In this document: piece by piece, positions 35,645 to 44,011 of the stretch
How positions within the stretch are numbered: the first letter of the stretch is position 1
How the letters are laid out: each line of letters opens with the position of its first letter
Assembly: GCA_030430565.1 (NCBI GenBank)
Contig: JAUIKS010000027.1
Coordinates: forward strand, 62,001-126,000
Direction of reading: 5' to 3'
DNA from: Polyangia bacterium
GTDB lineage: Bacteria > Myxococcota_A > Polyangia > Nannocystales > Nannocystaceae
Length of the DNA stretch: 64,000 nt
Notes under the pieces: generated by a model
Told to the model about the DNA's origin: nothing
Database searches by the model: none
The model's input: only the letters and a program-made list of their open reading frames with translations
Made by a program: the position numbers and the translations under genes

Positions 35645-36826
35645 ATGGACTCGCAAGACGGAGATACGCGGCGCGGGCGAAGCGGCGACGCGCCGGGCCC
35701 TGGACTCGAGCCGCTCGACGCCGAGACGGCGGCGACCCTCAAGCGCTTCGCCTTCGACGCGGCGGTGTTCTCGAGCCTGCGCGCGCGGCTGATCGCCGGT
35801 GAGCTCGGGGCCGACCGAGGGCGCGTGCAGGGGCAGGTCGAGCCGCCCGCGCCCGGCGACGTAACAAGCTTCCCCGACCCCGGCACGCCGGCGCGCGCGC
35901 GGCTGCGCGAGCGCGGGCTGGCGGCGCTGCGCGCGGGGGAGGTCGGGGTCGTGATCCTGGCGGGCGGGATGGCGACGCGCTTCGGCGAGGTCGTCAAGGC
36001 GGCCGTCGAGGTCACGGGCGGCCAGGGCTTCTTGGCGCTCAAGCTCGCGGACGCGCAGTCGCTCGCCAGCCAGCTCGGCGTCACGATCCCGGCGCTCGTG
36101 ATGACCAGCTTCGCGACCCACGACGCGGTGCGCGAGCTGGCCCGGGGCCTCGAGCTGCCCGACGTCAGCGCGCGGGTGTTCCCGCAGGCGGTCTCGCTGC
36201 GGCTCACGCCCGACGGCGAGCTGGTCCGCGAGGGCGGGCGCCCGTCGCTGTACGCGCCTGGCCATGGAGACATGTCGTTCGCGCTGCGGCGGACCGGCGC
36301 GCTCGCGGACTTCCTCGCCGGCGGCGGGCGGACCCTGCTGATGTCGAACGTCGACAACCTCGCGGCGACCCTCGACCCGGCGATCATCGGCGCGCACCTC
36401 GAGGGCGGCGCCGCGATCACGGTGGAGGTCGTCGACAAGCACCCCGGGGACCGCGGCGGCGCGCCGGCCCGCGTCGACGGGGCGCTGCGCCTGGTCGAGG
36501 CCTTCGCGTTCCCCGAGCGCTTCGATCAGGACCGCATCCCGCTGTTCAACACCAACACGCTGTGCTTCGACGCGCGCGCGCTCGACCGCGACTTCGCGCT
36601 CACCTGGTACGCGGTCCGCAAGCGGGCGGGCGGGCGCGAGGTGGTGCAGTTCGAACGCCTGGTCGGCGAGCTGACGGCGCACCTGCGCTCGACCTACCTG
36701 CGCGTCGAGCGTGATGGCCCCGAGGCCAGGTTCTTACCCGTCAAGAGCCCCGCGGAGCTGGCGCGCCGCGAGCCCGCGATCGCCCGCCTGCTGCGCGCGC
36801 GCGCGCCCGCGCTGCTGTCGTCTTGA
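35645..36826 (+). CDS. UDPGP-family sugar-nucleotide pyrophosphorylase
   Basis: A 393-residue nucleotidyltransferase of the UTP-glucose/UDP-N-acetylhexosamine pyrophosphorylase superfamily. The nucleotide loop is VVILAGGMATRFGEV; the usual acidic and glycine residues follow in TGGQGFLALKL, PGHGDMSFAL, LLMSNVDNLAATLDP and FNTNTLCFD. It would make an NDP-sugar from a sugar 1-phosphate. A start 10 codons upstream at 35615 is possible. It stands at the head of a plus-strand run that includes a GT-C-like protein and UDP-glucose dehydrogenase, so UDP-glucose or UDP-GlcNAc is a plausible product. Confidence 0.82.
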   Translation: MDSQDGDTRRGRSGDAPGPGLEPLDAETAATLKRFAFDAAVFSSLRARLIAGELGADRGRVQGQVEPPAPGDVTSFPDPGTPARARLRERGLAALRAGEVGVVILAGGMATRFGEVVKAAVEVTGGQGFLALKLADAQSLASQLGVTIPALVMTSFATHDAVRELARGLELPDVSARVFPQAVSLRLTPDGELVREGGRPSLYAPGHGDMSFALRRTGALADFLAGGGRTLLMSNVDNLAATLDPAIIGAHLEGGAAITVEVVDKHPGDRGGAPARVDGALRLVEAFAFPERFDQDRIPLFNTNTLCFDARALDRDFALTWYAVRKRAGGREVVQFERLVGELTAHLRSTYLRVERDGPEARFLPVKSPAELARREPAIARLLRARAPALLSS

Positions 36827-36843
36827 GAGGTCGTCCTGCGTCG

Positions 36844-38556
36844 ATGGAGCTGGGAGGCGAGCGCGAGGACTCAGCGGGGCCGAGCCGTCGGCGCGTCGGG
36901 CGGCTCTGCGACGCCCTCAGCGCGCTGCTCTTCGGCGTGCTGATCACGGTGATCTTGGCGAGCTTCCGCGACTACGGGATCACCTGGGACGAGACCTGGC
37001 ACCTGCACTACGGCGATCACATCGTCGCCTGGTACGCCTCCGGGTTTCAGAACCGCGCGGCGCTCAGCTATCACTCGGACTACCTGTACGGCGGGGGTTT
37101 TGACGCGACCGCGGCGCTGCTGCGCGCGGCCGCGGCGTCGGGCTCGGGCGGCGGGCTCGCGCCCTACGACGTGAACCACCTGTTCGGCGCGTGCGTCGGC
37201 GTGCTCGGGATCTTCGGCGCGTGGCGGCTCGGGCGGCTGCTGCTCGGTCCGGCGGGGGCGCTGTGGTCGGCGCTGCTGCTGACGCTGTCGCCGGTCTACT
37301 ACGGCCACATGTTCAGCAACCCCAAGGACATCCCGTTCGCGGCCGGCTACGTGTGGGCGATGGTCGCGATCGGCCGCGTCCTGCTCGCGCTGCCCCGGGT
37401 CCCGCGCGCGCGCTGGGTGCAGCTCTCGCTGCTGTTCGGCGCGGCGCTGTGCGTGCGCGTCGGCGGGATCTTGGTGATCTGCTACCTGCTGCTCGCGCTC
37501 GGGCTGTACGGGATCCACCGCGCGCTCGTGGCCGGCAGCCTCGACGCGGCCTTCGGCGTGACGGCGCGGCTGCTGGCGAGCGCCGGCGCGGCGAGCCTCG
37601 GCGCGTGGGCGCTGATGCTGGTCGCGTGGCCGTGGGCGCTGCTCGATCCGCTGCGCCACCCCTTCGAAGCGCTCGGGCGGATGACCGCCTACAACCTGCA
37701 CCACCGCGCGATGCCCTTCGGCGACCAGGTGATCCGGACGACCGAGCCGCCCTGGGACTACCTGCCGCGCTACTTCCTGTTCAAGATCCCGGCGCTGCAC
37801 TGGCTGCTGATCGCGCTCGCCTTCGCGCTGGGGACGATCGCGCTGGTCCGCGCGCTGCGTGCTCGCGGGCTGATGCGCGCGGATCTTCGTCGCCCGCTCT
37901 TGTGGTTCGTGCTGCTGCTGGCGACTGTGTTCCCGCCGGTCTACGCGATCGTCCGCGGCTCCACGCTCTACGACGGCCTGCGGCACTTCCTGTTCCTGGT
38001 CCCGCTGCTCGCCGTGTTCGCGGCCGCGGCGGTCGTGATGATCAGCCGCGCGCTCGCGCGGCTCCGCGGCGGGCGGGCGCTCGCGGCGTTGTGGCTGGCG
38101 GTGGTCGGCGTGGGCTGCGTCGATGTCGGGCGCGTGATGGTCGAGCTGCACCCGCACCAGTACGTCTACTTCAACCGCCTCGTCGGCGGGCTGCCGGGGG
38201 CGTTTGAGCGCTACGACACCGACTACTACGGCGAGACCTATAAGGCGCTGTTCGACGGGCTCTACGAGCACCTGTGGGCGACCGAGCGCGAGGAGTTCTT
38301 GACCCGCGAGTACACCGTGACGGGCTGCATCCCCTCCGAGATCGCGCGGGAGTACGAGCGCCAGAACATCCGCTTCACCCGCACGGCCGGGGCCGACTTC
38401 TTCGTCGGCTATCAGCGCGAGGACTGCCTGCACAAGTTCAGCCGGAGCCCGGTGATCGTTCGCGAGACCCGCCAGGGGGCGACGCTGTCGCTGGTGCGTG
38501 ATCTTCGGGCGCGCCGTCGCCCGAGCGCGCCGGCGTCGACGGGGAGGACGCCGTGA
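36844..38556 (+). CDS. GT-C/GT39-like polytopic membrane glycosyltransferase
   Basis: About 10 transmembrane helices in 570 residues. The first periplasmic loop has GITWDETWHLHYGDH with acidic residues, as in protein O-mannosyltransferase-like and ArnT-like enzymes that use polyprenyl-phosphate sugars. Later loops carry SPVYYGHMFSNPKDIPF and RGSTLYDGLRHFLF; the periplasmic C-terminus has YVYFNRLVGGLPGAFERYDTDYYG, written in part. A TTG seven codons upstream (36823) would overlap the preceding stop. Its stop overlaps the next gene start in GTGA. It is likely to transfer sugar made by the neighbouring enzymes. Confidence 0.78.
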   Translation: MELGGEREDSAGPSRRRVGRLCDALSALLFGVLITVILASFRDYGITWDETWHLHYGDHIVAWYASGFQNRAALSYHSDYLYGGGFDATAALLRAAAASGSGGGLAPYDVNHLFGACVGVLGIFGAWRLGRLLLGPAGALWSALLLTLSPVYYGHMFSNPKDIPFAAGYVWAMVAIGRVLLALPRVPRARWVQLSLLFGAALCVRVGGILVICYLLLALGLYGIHRALVAGSLDAAFGVTARLLASAGAASLGAWALMLVAWPWALLDPLRHPFEALGRMTAYNLHHRAMPFGDQVIRTTEPPWDYLPRYFLFKIPALHWLLIALAFALGTIALVRALRARGLMRADLRRPLLWFVLLLATVFPPVYAIVRGSTLYDGLRHFLFLVPLLAVFAAAAVVMISRALARLRGGRALAALWLAVVGVGCVDVGRVMVELHPHQYVYFNRLVGGLPGAFERYDTDYYGETYKALFDGLYEHLWATEREEFLTREYTVTGCIPSEIAREYERQNIRFTRTAGADFFVGYQREDCLHKFSRSPVIVRETRQGATLSLVRDLRARRRPSAPASTGRTP

Positions 38557-39602
38557 GCGGGGCCGGGCTCGACGAGGACGCGATCCTGCAGGAGGTCCGC
38601 AGCGACCTCGAGGCGGCGCGCGCGGTGATGGCCGATCCGGCGACGACCTCGTACTACGCCGAGGCCCACTTGGTGCGGGCGTGGGCGCGGCTGCTGACGT
38701 GGATCGATCCCTCGTGGCGCTACGACGGTCGGCAGGAGGGCCTGCTCGAGCGCGTGCGCGACGGGGTGCTGCCGTGGCCGGCGCGGGCCGGGGAGCGAGC
38801 GCGGGTCGAGGCGACGCTCGCCGCCCTGATCGAGGGCGGGCGACGGGGCGGCGCGGACTCGCGTCAGCGGCTCTCGGGGCACATCGTCAGCCTCGAGGGG
38901 CTGGTCGACGAACTCGAGCGCGGGCGCGCGGGCGCGGCTGGCGAGCCGCCCGTCGGCGCGCGGCAGCGCCGGCTCGCTCGCCTGTCTCGCGTGTTGCTCG
39001 GCGCCGTGCCGCTCGTGCCGCTCGCGCTGTGGCTGGGCGGCCGCGCGCTCGACGAGGGTCGCTGGCGGCTCACGTACTGGCGCGCCGCCGCGAACGAGGT
39101 GGAGGAGGTCCTCGACGCGGAGGCGAGCGGCGTGTCGCCCGCGCGCGGTGTCGACGTGTCCTTATCGACAGATGAGAACTCGTCGGCGCTGGTGCCCGCG
39201 CAGGACGGCTCAGACGGTCGTTTCGAACTCGCGGCCGATCAGGCGTTGACGCTGCGCTGGGAGACCTGCCTGGTGCTCGACGCGCCCGCGCGCTACGTGT
39301 TTCAGCTCAGCGCGGACGCGCCCGCGCAGCTGGAGATCGACGGCGCTCGGCGGCTCGCGGTCGAGTCACGAGGGCACGCGCGACGTCGACCGATGCAGCG
39401 CGCGCGCAGCCGGGCGACGGCCGACGGGGTCTCGCTGGCGGCGGGCGTGCACTCCCTGCGCGTCACGGCGCGCGGACTCACTCCTGGGCACAGGCTCGCC
39501 CTGACCGCGTCGCGCTCGGGCGAGCTGCCGAGGCCGTTACCCGCGCGTCTGCTCCGCGCGCCCTCCGACGACCCGCTCGATCCCTGCGGGCGTGGCTCCT
39601 AA
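38553..39602 (+). CDS. Bitopic membrane protein with PA14-like C-terminal domain (paralogue 1)
   Basis: An N-terminal helical cytosolic domain of about 145 residues, a single transmembrane helix (VLLGAVPLVPLALWLGG, about 148-165), then a periplasmic part starting DEGRWRLTYWRA. The segment LTLRWETCLVLDAPARYVFQ, followed by LSADAPAQLEIDG, and a later AGVHSLRVTARG strand is the PA14/carbohydrate-binding pattern. Its architecture and local sequence match the next gene at 39773. Its start overlaps the GT-C gene (GTGA). The stop TAA is part of CTAA directly abutting an IS-like repeat end. Confidence 0.68.
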   Translation: MSGAGLDEDAILQEVRSDLEAARAVMADPATTSYYAEAHLVRAWARLLTWIDPSWRYDGRQEGLLERVRDGVLPWPARAGERARVEATLAALIEGGRRGGADSRQRLSGHIVSLEGLVDELERGRAGAAGEPPVGARQRRLARLSRVLLGAVPLVPLALWLGGRALDEGRWRLTYWRAAANEVEEVLDAEASGVSPARGVDVSLSTDENSSALVPAQDGSDGRFELAADQALTLRWETCLVLDAPARYVFQLSADAPAQLEIDGARRLAVESRGHARRRPMQRARSRATADGVSLAAGVHSLRVTARGLTPGHRLALTASRSGELPRPLPARLLRAPSDDPLDPCGRGS

Positions 39603-39728
39603 GAGCGCGTCCACGACGCCATGAACCGCCAGGAGCGCCGGGCCCGTTGTCACTGAAGCTTGAAGAACGGCCCGGTACGCGACGGTCCTGACGGCGCCTG
39701 ACGCCGCGCGGATGACTCAGACACGCTC
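39603..39728. mobile_element. MITE-like element with IS5-type ends
   Basis: This 126-bp element starts GAGCGCGTC and ends GACACGCTC, imperfect 9-bp terminal inverted repeats (8 of 9 match). It is flanked by CTAA on the left and CTCG on the right, close to the YTAR target of IS5-family elements. Bases 39612-39676 are about 88% identical to 52208-52272, and 39699-39728 resemble 43982-44011. It has no coding capacity and lies exactly after the stop codon of the upstream gene. Confidence 0.6.
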
Positions 39729-39772
39729 CTCGCCGAAGCGCGGGCGGGGCAGTATGCTGCGAGTCGCTCGGT

Positions 39773-40984
39773 ATGGTCGAGGTCTCCGCACTCGCGCAGA
39801 ATTCCGAGACCGCGACCGAGCTGCTGCATTCGGGACACGGTCAGCTCGCGGCCGCGCGCGCGCTGCTGCTCGACCTCGATCCGCGGGTGCGCCCAGCGGC
39901 CGCGCGCGACAACCTGCTGGCAGCCTGGTCCTCGCTCGCGCCGCTGTTCGGCTGCGCGTCGGTCTCGGAGCTCGCGCAGCGGCTCGCGGGCGAGCGAGTC
40001 GCCGGGAGCGACGCGCTCCCGGGCCTCGGCGAGCTCGCGCCGGCCGAGCGGCTGCGCACGCGCGAGGTGCTCGCCGCGCTGCTGGAGGCGAACGGCGCCG
40101 CGGCGACCCTGCGGGCGGGCGGCCGCGCGCTCGGGCGCGACGCGCTGCTCGAGCACGTGCGCGTGCTCGGCCGCGTGTACTCAGCGGTCGATCGCGAGCG
40201 CACCGGCGGCGCCTTCGCCCGCGCGCGAACGCGTCGCAACTGGGGCGCGCTCGTGCTCCTTGCGATCGCGGCCCTGGTCGCGGGGGCGCTGGTCGTGGCC
40301 ACGCGCGCGCCGGCGGACGAAGGTCGGTGGCGGGCGTCGCTGTACCGCAGCAAGGTGTTCTCCGGGGAGCCGGCGGCCCGCCGCCGCGACCGCGACATCA
40401 ACTTCGACTGGGGGCTCGACTCGCCGCTCGGGGACGCGATGCCGGTCGACTTTTTCTCTGTCCGGTGGGACACGTGCATGGTGCTCGAGCGCGCGGTCGC
40501 AATTGAGTTCCTGCTCGTCTCGGACGACGGCGCGCGCGTGTTCGTCGACGGCGATCGCGTCGTCAACAACTGGGGGAGTCACCGCGCGCGACAGGCTCGC
40601 GGCGCGCGCGTGCTCGACCCCGGCGTGCACCACGTGCAGGTGCTCTACTACGATCAGCGCGGGCCGGCGCAGGTGCATCTCACCGCGACCGTTGACGGCG
40701 GCGCGATCGGGCCGCTGCCTCCCGCGCTCCTGTGGGACCCGGGCGCGTCGTTTGACCCCGAGGACCCCTGCGCGCGCGTGCGAGCGGCGCGCTCCGGCGC
40801 GCCTCCGTCCCCAGCGCCGTCGCGCGCGCGCGCTACCGAACCCGCCGCCGCTGGGGCATCTTCTACACCTGCACCTTCCTCTACACCTTCTTCTGCACCT
40901 TCCTCTACACCTTCCTCTACACGTGCATCGACACGCCCCGGGTCCGCAGGCGCGGCTCGAGACAACAGACAGAGACAGCCATGA
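39773..40984 (+). CDS. Bitopic membrane protein with PA14-like domain (paralogue 2)
   Basis: The same plan as the preceding gene: helical cytosolic domain (about 145 residues), one transmembrane helix (ALVLLAIAALVAGALVV), then DEGRWRASLYRSKVF and a PA14-like domain with FFSVRWDTCMVLERAVAIEF, LLVSDDGARVFVDGDRVVNNWG and PGVHHVQVLYYDQ. The SDDGxRVxVDG core is close to the PA14 consensus for sugar or Ca2+ binding. It ends in a Ser/Thr/Pro/Ala tail with repeated SSTP units. Its stop overlaps the ugd start in ATGA. It probably recognises or gates a surface glycan made by this cluster. Confidence 0.75.
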   Translation: MVEVSALAQNSETATELLHSGHGQLAAARALLLDLDPRVRPAAARDNLLAAWSSLAPLFGCASVSELAQRLAGERVAGSDALPGLGELAPAERLRTREVLAALLEANGAAATLRAGGRALGRDALLEHVRVLGRVYSAVDRERTGGAFARARTRRNWGALVLLAIAALVAGALVVATRAPADEGRWRASLYRSKVFSGEPAARRRDRDINFDWGLDSPLGDAMPVDFFSVRWDTCMVLERAVAIEFLLVSDDGARVFVDGDRVVNNWGSHRARQARGARVLDPGVHHVQVLYYDQRGPAQVHLTATVDGGAIGPLPPALLWDPGASFDPEDPCARVRAARSGAPPSPAPSRARATEPAAAGASSTPAPSSTPSSAPSSTPSSTRASTRPGSAGAARDNRQRQP

Positions 40985-42291
40985 AAGTAAGCGTTATCGG
41001 AACGGGATACGTCGGCCTCGTCGCCGCCGCTGGCTTCGCGGACCACGGCAACGACGTGCTGTGCGCCGATATCAACGGGGACAAGATCGCGGCGCTGCGG
41101 CGCGGCGAGATCCCGATCTACGAGCCGGGCCTCGACGCGCTCGTCGAGCGCAACGTCGCGGCCAAGCGGCTGCGCTTCACCACGAGCAACGCCGAGGCCG
41201 CCCGCCACGGCGCGGTGATCGTGCTCGCGGTGGGCACGCCGACCCGCGACCACGGCGGCGGAGCTGACCTCTCGTACATGTTCTCGGCCGCGACCGAGGT
41301 CGCCACGCACCTCGACCACCCGGCGATCGTCGTCAACAAGAGCACGGTCCCCGTCGGCACCGCCGAGCGCGTCGCGCGGCTGATGAGGGAGCAGACCTCG
41401 CAGCCCGTGACGGTCGCCTCCAACCCCGAGTTCCTCAAGGAGGGCTCGGCGGTCAGCGACTTCATGAAGCCCGATCGCGTGATCATCGGGACCACCGACG
41501 AGGCCGCGCGCAGGACCCTCGAGCGGCTCTATCAGCCGTTTTGCCGGACCAACGATCGCATGCTGTTCATGGACGCGCGCTCGGCCGAGCTGACGAAGTA
41601 CGCGTGCAACGCCTACCTCGCGGCGCGGATCTCCTTTATCAACGACATCGCGAACCTGAGCGACGCGGTCGGGGCCGACGTCGAGCGGGTGCGCCGGGGC
41701 ATGGGCTCGGACCCGCGGATCGGCAACAAGTTCCTGTACCCCGGCGTCGGCTACGGCGGCTCGTGCTTCCCCAAAGACACGCGCGCGCTGCTCAACACGG
41801 CCCGCGAGTACGGCATGACCCTCGAGATCGTCGCCAGCGCCGAGCGCATCAACGAGGTCCAGAAGCTCGTGATGGTCCGCAAGGTCCGCGAGCACTTTAA
41901 GGGCGACCTGGTCGGGAAGCGCTTCGCGATCTGGGGGCTCTCGTTTAAGCCGAACACCGACGACATCCGCGAGGCGCCGGCGCTGCGGGTGGCCGCGGCG
42001 CTGCTGGCCGAGGGCGCGCACCTGCGCCTGCACGACCCGATCGCGGGGCCGAACTTCGTGGCGGCGCTGAAGGACAAGACCGGGGGCGCGACGCTCTTCG
42101 ACGACCCGTACGAGGCCGCCGAGGGCGCCGACGGGCTGCTGCTGGTCACGGAGTGGCGACAGTTTCGGAGCCCGGACTTCGAGCGCCTCAAGCAGCAGCT
42201 GCGCACCCCCGTGCTCTTCGACGGGCGCAACCAGTGGGACCGCGCGCACCTCGAGTCGCTCGGCTTCGCCTACCACGGGATCGGCCGCTAG
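40981..42291 (+). CDS. ugd: UDP-glucose 6-dehydrogenase
   Basis: Ugd oxidises UDP-glucose twice with NAD+ to UDP-glucuronate. The N-terminal Rossmann motif is KVSVIGTGYVGLVAAAGFA, the central ELTKYACNAYLAARISF holds the catalytic Lys/Asn, the nucleophile is Cys262 in YGGSCFPKD, and the C-terminal domain has ISF-type GLSFKPNTDDIREAPAL. At 436 residues it has normal length. It is coupled to the upstream PA14-like gene (ATGA) and completes the sugar-nucleotide part of the cluster. Confidence 0.95.
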   Translation: MKVSVIGTGYVGLVAAAGFADHGNDVLCADINGDKIAALRRGEIPIYEPGLDALVERNVAAKRLRFTTSNAEAARHGAVIVLAVGTPTRDHGGGADLSYMFSAATEVATHLDHPAIVVNKSTVPVGTAERVARLMREQTSQPVTVASNPEFLKEGSAVSDFMKPDRVIIGTTDEAARRTLERLYQPFCRTNDRMLFMDARSAELTKYACNAYLAARISFINDIANLSDAVGADVERVRRGMGSDPRIGNKFLYPGVGYGGSCFPKDTRALLNTAREYGMTLEIVASAERINEVQKLVMVRKVREHFKGDLVGKRFAIWGLSFKPNTDDIREAPALRVAAALLAEGAHLRLHDPIAGPNFVAALKDKTGGATLFDDPYEAAEGADGLLLVTEWRQFRSPDFERLKQQLRTPVLFDGRNQWDRAHLESLGFAYHGIGR

Positions 42292-42321
42292 CGGTCCGCC
42301 AAGGAAGGCGAAGCCGGGCCC

Positions 42322-43176
42322 ATGCACATCGAACGAGTCCCGGAGGGGGCGCCGAAGCTCCCGCCGCCGAGCGATCCGCCGCTGCGCTTCGTCGAGGCCG
42401 CCGGCGCGCGCTACTCCTACACGGTCGAGGGCCCCTCGGACGCGCCGCCGATCATCCTCGTGCACGGGATCCCGGGCGAGGCGCGGGACTTTCGCTACCT
42501 CGCGCCGCTGCTGGCCGCGCGCCTGCGGGTGTTTCGTTTCGAACTCCCGGGCTTCGGCGGCAACCTGGCCGCGCGGCTCCCGTCACCGTGGCCGCGCGCG
42601 CGCGCCGAGGCGGTGATCAACTTCGCCGACGCCCTCGGGCTCGATCACTTCGCGCTGCTCGGGCACTCGATGGGCGGCCGCACGGCGATCGAGGTCGCGG
42701 GCTCTTGGCCCGGGCGGGTTCGACAGCTCGTGCTGCTCGCGAGCGCCGGCACGCGCCGGCACAGAAACCTCGCGCCGCCCGTGCTCCTGCACGCCTACGC
42801 GCGGCTGGCCCGCGTGCCAGGTCTGCGCCGACCGATGATCGGCCTGATCCGCGCGGCCTACCGCCGGTTCCGCTTCATGGCCGCGGTCGAGCGCCCCGAC
42901 GAGGAGCTGGCGTGGCAGTTCGAGCTGGTCCGGACCATCGACCTCGCGGGCGCGCGCCGAGCGGTGGCGAGGATCCGCTGCCCCGCGCTGGTGTCGATCG
43001 CCGAGGACGACCCGATGATCGAGCGCGCGATCGCGGATGAGCTCGCGGACGCGATCCCCGGCGCGCGCCTCCTGGTGTTTGAGTCAGGTAAGCACAACAT
43101 CCAGAAGTCGCGCGCGCCCGAGCTCGCGGACGCGATCCTCGAGCTGATCGCCGAGCGCGCGCCGGACGAGGGCTGA
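42322..43176 (+). CDS. Alpha/beta-hydrolase
   Basis: A 284-residue alpha/beta-hydrolase. ILVHGIPGEARDFRYL forms the oxyanion loop, GHSMGGRTAIEVA gives nucleophile Ser116, ALVSIAEDDPMIERAI holds the acid and ESGKHNIQKSRAPEL the catalytic His near residue 260. The substrate is unknown. It follows ugd by 30 bases and may be the last gene of the plus-strand cluster; a strong hairpin starts 20 bases after its stop. Confidence 0.85.
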   Translation: MHIERVPEGAPKLPPPSDPPLRFVEAAGARYSYTVEGPSDAPPIILVHGIPGEARDFRYLAPLLAARLRVFRFELPGFGGNLAARLPSPWPRARAEAVINFADALGLDHFALLGHSMGGRTAIEVAGSWPGRVRQLVLLASAGTRRHRNLAPPVLLHAYARLARVPGLRRPMIGLIRAAYRRFRFMAAVERPDEELAWQFELVRTIDLAGARRAVARIRCPALVSIAEDDPMIERAIADELADAIPGARLLVFESGKHNIQKSRAPELADAILELIAERAPDEG

Positions 43177-43189
43177 GCGCGGGAGTTCG

Positions 43190-43229
43190 AAAAGACAGAC
43201 GCCGCCCTGGAGGATCCAGGACGGCGTCT
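43190..43229 (-). terminator. Strong hairpin terminator between convergent genes
   Basis: AGACGCCG-c-CCTGGA pairs with TCCAGG-a-CGGCGTCT around GGA: a 15-bp stem with one mismatch at 43197-43229. On the minus strand it is followed by GTCTTTT, giving a terminator for the small lipoprotein gene whose stop is about 98 bases before it. On the plus strand the hairpin lies 20 bases after the hydrolase stop but without a T-run, so it may still slow or protect that transcript. Confidence 0.65.
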
Positions 43230-43327
43230 GAAGGGTGGAGGGGTGGGACAGGAATTGTCTAGCTGCGGGCTCCTTTGGTTGGTTCGCGGTCGGGTGGAGG
43301 GGTCGGGGGTCGGCTGAACGGGGAGGA

Positions 43328-43618
43328 TTAGGAGGTGACGCGGGGGGTCGCCGGGACGCTCGGGCGCGGGTCGTTGGTCAGGCCGCCGATCCCGTGGTCC
43401 CTGGCCGGGGTGCTCGCCGAGGTGGGCTTGTTGGTGCCCGTGAGGGTCTGCGGGCCGGTCGGGGGATTCGGCCGCGAGGGGCCGGCCGGGTTGCTGTCGA
43501 GCGACGTGGGACCGGCGGGGACGCCGGCGTTGTTCATCAGGGTCTGGGCGTCGCAGGCGGCGGTGGAGAGCGCGGTGACGAGCAGGAGGGCGAGGCGAGC
43601 GATGTTGGAGGTGGTCAT
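43328..43618 (-). CDS. Small Pro/Thr/Asn-rich lipoprotein
   Basis: A 96-residue protein starting MTTSNIARLALLLVTALSTAAC, a clear lipoprotein signal (lipobox STAAC). The mature part is short and disordered, rich in Pro, Gly, Ser, Thr and Asn (NPAGPSRPNPPTGPQTLTG). No domain is recognised. It faces the hydrolase gene and is followed by the strong minus-strand hairpin at 43190-43229, which supports it as an expressed gene. Confidence 0.62.
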   Translation of the reverse strand: MTTSNIARLALLLVTALSTAACDAQTLMNNAGVPAGPTSLDSNPAGPSRPNPPTGPQTLTGTNKPTSASTPARDHGIGGLTNDPRPSVPATPRVTS

Positions 43619-43940
43619 GATGGGGATTCGTTGGGGGAGGAGGTGGTAGGGGGGAGGTAGAGGGGGAGAAGAAGAAGGGGTGGGGGGTCGTGCCGGGCGT
43701 CGCCCCGACACGCTCGAATGAAAGAGCAAGACGCGGGCCAACTCGCAGCGGCCGCAGATCGCCCGTTTCCGTCCGTTTTTCGGCGCGCAGGCGCGCATGT
43801 CGAGGACAAGTGGACACGACTGTTGGTGTGCGCTGTGTCCATCTGGCAAGGACCGTGGCCGGTGACATCTCGCCCCCGTGGCGACAGCGGTAGCCGGCTG
43901 TGGGGGGCGCGCCGACGTAGGGCGGCGGGCGTCTGAACGC

Positions 43941-44011
43941 GCGCGCGACCCTTGAGTTCCGACGAAGCACAGGTGCTTACACCTGACGCCGCGCGGATCA
44001 CTCCGACGCTC
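43941..44011. mobile_element. Fragments of repeat family A and of an IS5-like/MITE right end
   Basis: Bases 43941-43956 (GCGCGCGACCCTTGAG) match half of the family A core. Bases 43982-44011 (CCTGACGCCGCGCGGATCACT, then ending GACGCTC, shown in part) match the right end of the MITE at 39603-39728 and abut CTAG, whose TAG is the stop codon of the PP2C-like gene. The rest of the 393-base gap 43619-44011 contains a G-rich tract at 43622-43692 just upstream of the lipoprotein gene and nothing else recognised. Confidence 0.5.
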
